A stretch of 64,000 nucleotides of DNA, from NCBI RefSeq assembly GCF_000724625.1, contig NZ_CP007139.1, positions 4,154,001 through 4,218,000 of the forward strand, given 5' to 3'. Position 1 is the stretch's first letter. Each line of letters begins with the position of its first letter. A program made the position numbers and the translations under genes. Below the pieces are notes generated by a model. It was not told where the DNA came from. It ran no database searches and saw only the letters and a list, made by a program, of their open reading frames with translations. Origin of the DNA: Fimbriimonas ginsengisoli Gsoil 348. Its GTDB lineage: Bacteria; Armatimonadota; Fimbriimonadia; Fimbriimonadales; Fimbriimonadaceae. Positions 62,783-64,000 of this stretch are shown in pieces.

Positions 62783-63013
62783 ACGAATTCCTCCATTTCA
62801 GGATAGAGGAGAAGGGCCGGTAAAGATACTGGATCGGTGGATTTTGTTGAGGGGAGAGCAAAGGGAGGCGCTCGATTGCTCGATTAATTGGCTTTACCCT
62901 AAGGGAGGGCGCTAATCTTAGGTGGGTAGGCTCGCTACGTCAGAGTGGTAAGAGATTGATGACGTTAGAGCATCCTCGCAGCTCTCTAGTAATTACGTTA
63001 CAAAAGGGACGCC
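62783..63013. other. Divergent intergenic region
   Basis: About 230 nt between the CAP gene and the ORF at 63014. Two GCTCGATT units (about 62870-62885) are a short period-8 trace. No tRNA, promoter or terminator stands out. Confidence 0.5.
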
Positions 63014-63595
63014 ATGGGAGGGGAAGAATTTGAGGAGTTTCTCTTTATGGTCTCACGCGACGTGGATGACGAGTTGAACGACTTTGCTTCGTCGGAGGGG
63101 GATGCGCAGATAGCGCAGTGGCTTGTTCAGATCCTTTCGAACTGGAGGGTTCGAGCTCAGTCAATGTCTCACAAGGACCAGGACACGGTGCTCTGGCGAA
63201 TCGGGAGCAATCCCCTGTTTTTGGGCTGGAAGCTCGAAAGTGCCTCCAAGCTGAACTTTGACGAACAATGCGAAGTCGTTCGAGCGGCAAAGTGCGTAAC
63301 ATTGGCGATTCCGTTCCTTTTTGGCCCCGAAGAGCCTATGGAGAGGGGCTACTACATGTGGTGGGACCTCCTGATCTCTGGAGTCGACGACCGTGGCATC
63401 GGCTCGGTGATCCTCGAGACGCTCTCAGATCTCAGCCTGCACTCCGACGAGCGAGTACAGCTCAGCGCACTCCACGGCCTTGGTCACCTGCAACATCCCG
63501 GCCGCGCGGCTGCCATTGACCGATACATTCATTTCCGTCCGGAAATGGCTTCGGATCCGTGGATCCGTCAGTGCCGAGACGGATCGGTCATGTGA
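63014..63595 (+). CDS. Hypothetical protein, HEAT-like C-terminal part
   Basis: The 193-aa product is acidic and helical with no signal peptide. YYMWWDLLISGVDDRGIGSV, ILETLSDLSLHSDERVQLSA and LHGLGHLQHPGRAAAIDRYI look like HEAT/ARM-type helix pairs. Similar short proteins occur as immunity or unknown proteins in many genomes, but I cannot name the family. ATG 63014 has GGGACGCC just before it and no strong ribosome-binding site. Single gene, followed by a MITE-like element. Confidence 0.65.
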   Translation: MGGEEFEEFLFMVSRDVDDELNDFASSEGDAQIAQWLVQILSNWRVRAQSMSHKDQDTVLWRIGSNPLFLGWKLESASKLNFDEQCEVVRAAKCVTLAIPFLFGPEEPMERGYYMWWDLLISGVDDRGIGSVILETLSDLSLHSDERVQLSALHGLGHLQHPGRAAAIDRYIHFRPEMASDPWIRQCRDGSVM

Positions 63596-63617
63596 AGAGA
63601 CATTCCTCCGACGGATG

Positions 63618-63724
63618 ATGGTCATCAACAAATAGATTGACAAAACAGGTTCACCCGTAGTCCGGGGATTTATCCCCGGTAGAACCTTGAACCGCGGATA
63701 AATCCCCGGGCTACGGGTGAAATT
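63618..63724 (+). mobile_element. MITE-like element, copy 2
   Basis: This 107-nt non-coding element begins ATGGTCATCAACAAATAG, then has inverted repeats TTCACCCGTAGTCCGGGG (from 63650) and CCCCGGGCTACGGGTGAA (to 63722). Read as the reverse complement, the region 30976-31083 aligns along its whole length. The 32-nt leader outside the inverted repeats is shared, so the mobile unit is asymmetric. Confidence 0.8.
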
Positions 63725-63983
63725 AGAAAGGGAGGTCTAAATCTAACTGGTCAAAACTATTATTCCCGGGCCACATGCGAACCACTATTGCCGGCATTTT
63801 CTTAATGACGGGATATGAATAGGTACTGACTTCGGATTCGGATGTCCGATCAGTCCACAAGCCACAAGCCACATTTAGCTCCCATGGAACCGAGCCTGCC
63901 GAAAGAGGTTCACTATCTCCATGGATTCTTCCTCGCTCAACAAGCGGTTTGACGATGTGCTCGATGTTTTGGCTAGCGACCAT
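63723..63983 (-). CDS. Possible small protein
   Basis: An 86-codon frame with ATG at 63983 encodes CGLWTDRTSESEVSTYSYPV and IKKMPAIVVRMWPGNNSFDQ in its second half, which looks protein-like (the tail of an immunity-like or SMI1-like protein would be plausible). The N-terminal half overlaps the + strand start at 63921, so both cannot be right as drawn. The frame may be a remnant whose 5' part is lost. Confidence 0.3.
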   Translation of the reverse strand: MVASQNIEHIVKPLVERGRIHGDSEPLSAGSVPWELNVACGLWTDRTSESEVSTYSYPVIKKMPAIVVRMWPGNNSFDQLDLDLPF

Positions 63984-64000
63984 CCGGCGAAGCCTTACCT
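63921..64000 (+). CDS. Start of an unknown gene cut by the window edge
   Basis: ATG 63921 opens a frame to the window end reading MDSSSLNKRFDDVLDVLASD and HPAKPYL. AAAGAGG lies about 13 nt upstream. Codon choice (GAC, GTG, CTC, AAG) resembles neighbouring genes. With only 26 residues I cannot name it. Confidence 0.4.
   Translation, partial: MDSSSLNKRFDDVLDVLASDHPAKPY

Overview
The window is a 64 kb piece of a bacterial chromosome. G+C is high (about 60%) except in a block near 49.6-53.7 kb. Several features point to a Gram-negative-like soil or freshwater heterotroph: type-II pilin-like H-X9-DG proteins, a LacI-controlled sugar ABC system, GH3 and GH43-type enzymes, an archaeal/eukaryotic-type ProS, a B12-dependent ribonucleotide reductase and very repeat-rich intergenic DNA. 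My best guess is Armatimonadota (Fimbriimonadia-like); this is an inference from gene content and no rRNA is present to confirm it.

Layout. 0-2.1 kb: end of rplC, then rplD-rplW-rplB on the + strand, closed by a strong terminator. 2.2-8.9 kb: an ABC-2 permease, two paralogous secreted proteins, a GH3 enzyme with PA14, an SRPBCC protein and a Xre/RES toxin-antitoxin pair. 8.9-13.4 kb: rpsS-rplV-rpsC-rplP-rpmC-rpsQ-rplN-rplX-rplE on the minus strand, so the S10/spc ribosomal cluster is split and one part is inverted. 13.6-31 kb: M42 peptidase, HEXXH protein, zinc-ribbon protein, DUF4139 protein, orphan eutB, proS, a 1372-aa multi-PAS hybrid kinase, corA, Nudix hydrolase, lipoprotein esterase, DEAD-box helicase and an SDR. 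31.2-39.5 kb: an apparent eight-gene minus-strand operon (LacI regulator, pilin-like protein, lipoprotein, fused solute-binding protein/permease, second permease, GNAT, ChbG/HpnK-type deacetylase, alpha/beta hydrolase) that looks built for uptake and processing of an N-acetylated sugar. 39.8-47.3 kb: dnaE, two small secreted proteins, trpA, a GH43-like secreted protein and a Tat ankyrin protein. 47.4-53.7 kb: an accessory island with a PUA/EVE-like + HNH nuclease, a REP-associated tyrosine transposase (RAYT) behind a REPIN-like inverted repeat, two RAYT remnants with REP palindromes, a membrane protein plus GH25 lysozyme lacking a catalytic Asp, and a low-GC PIN-like protein. 53.8-61.4 kb: nrdJ carrying a LAGLIDADG intein, nrdR, a GAF protein and citrate synthase. 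61.6-64 kb: a CAP-domain protein and poorly known ORFs.

The most unusual signal is in the repeats. Many gene borders carry degenerate tandem arrays with a period of exactly 7 or 8 nt, often followed by a complementary inverted arm. The unit sequence differs from place to place (TTGAGGCG, ATTGCTGG, GGCAGTT, GGCGTTT, GGAAGGC, TGATGAT, GGGGTGTT) while the period and layout stay the same. Such arrays sit between ribosomal protein genes, start on stop codons, and occur three times in frame inside nrdJ. A separate GC palindrome family has entered dnaE in frame, and a MITE-like element occurs as two opposed copies. No tRNA, rRNA or CRISPR array was seen.
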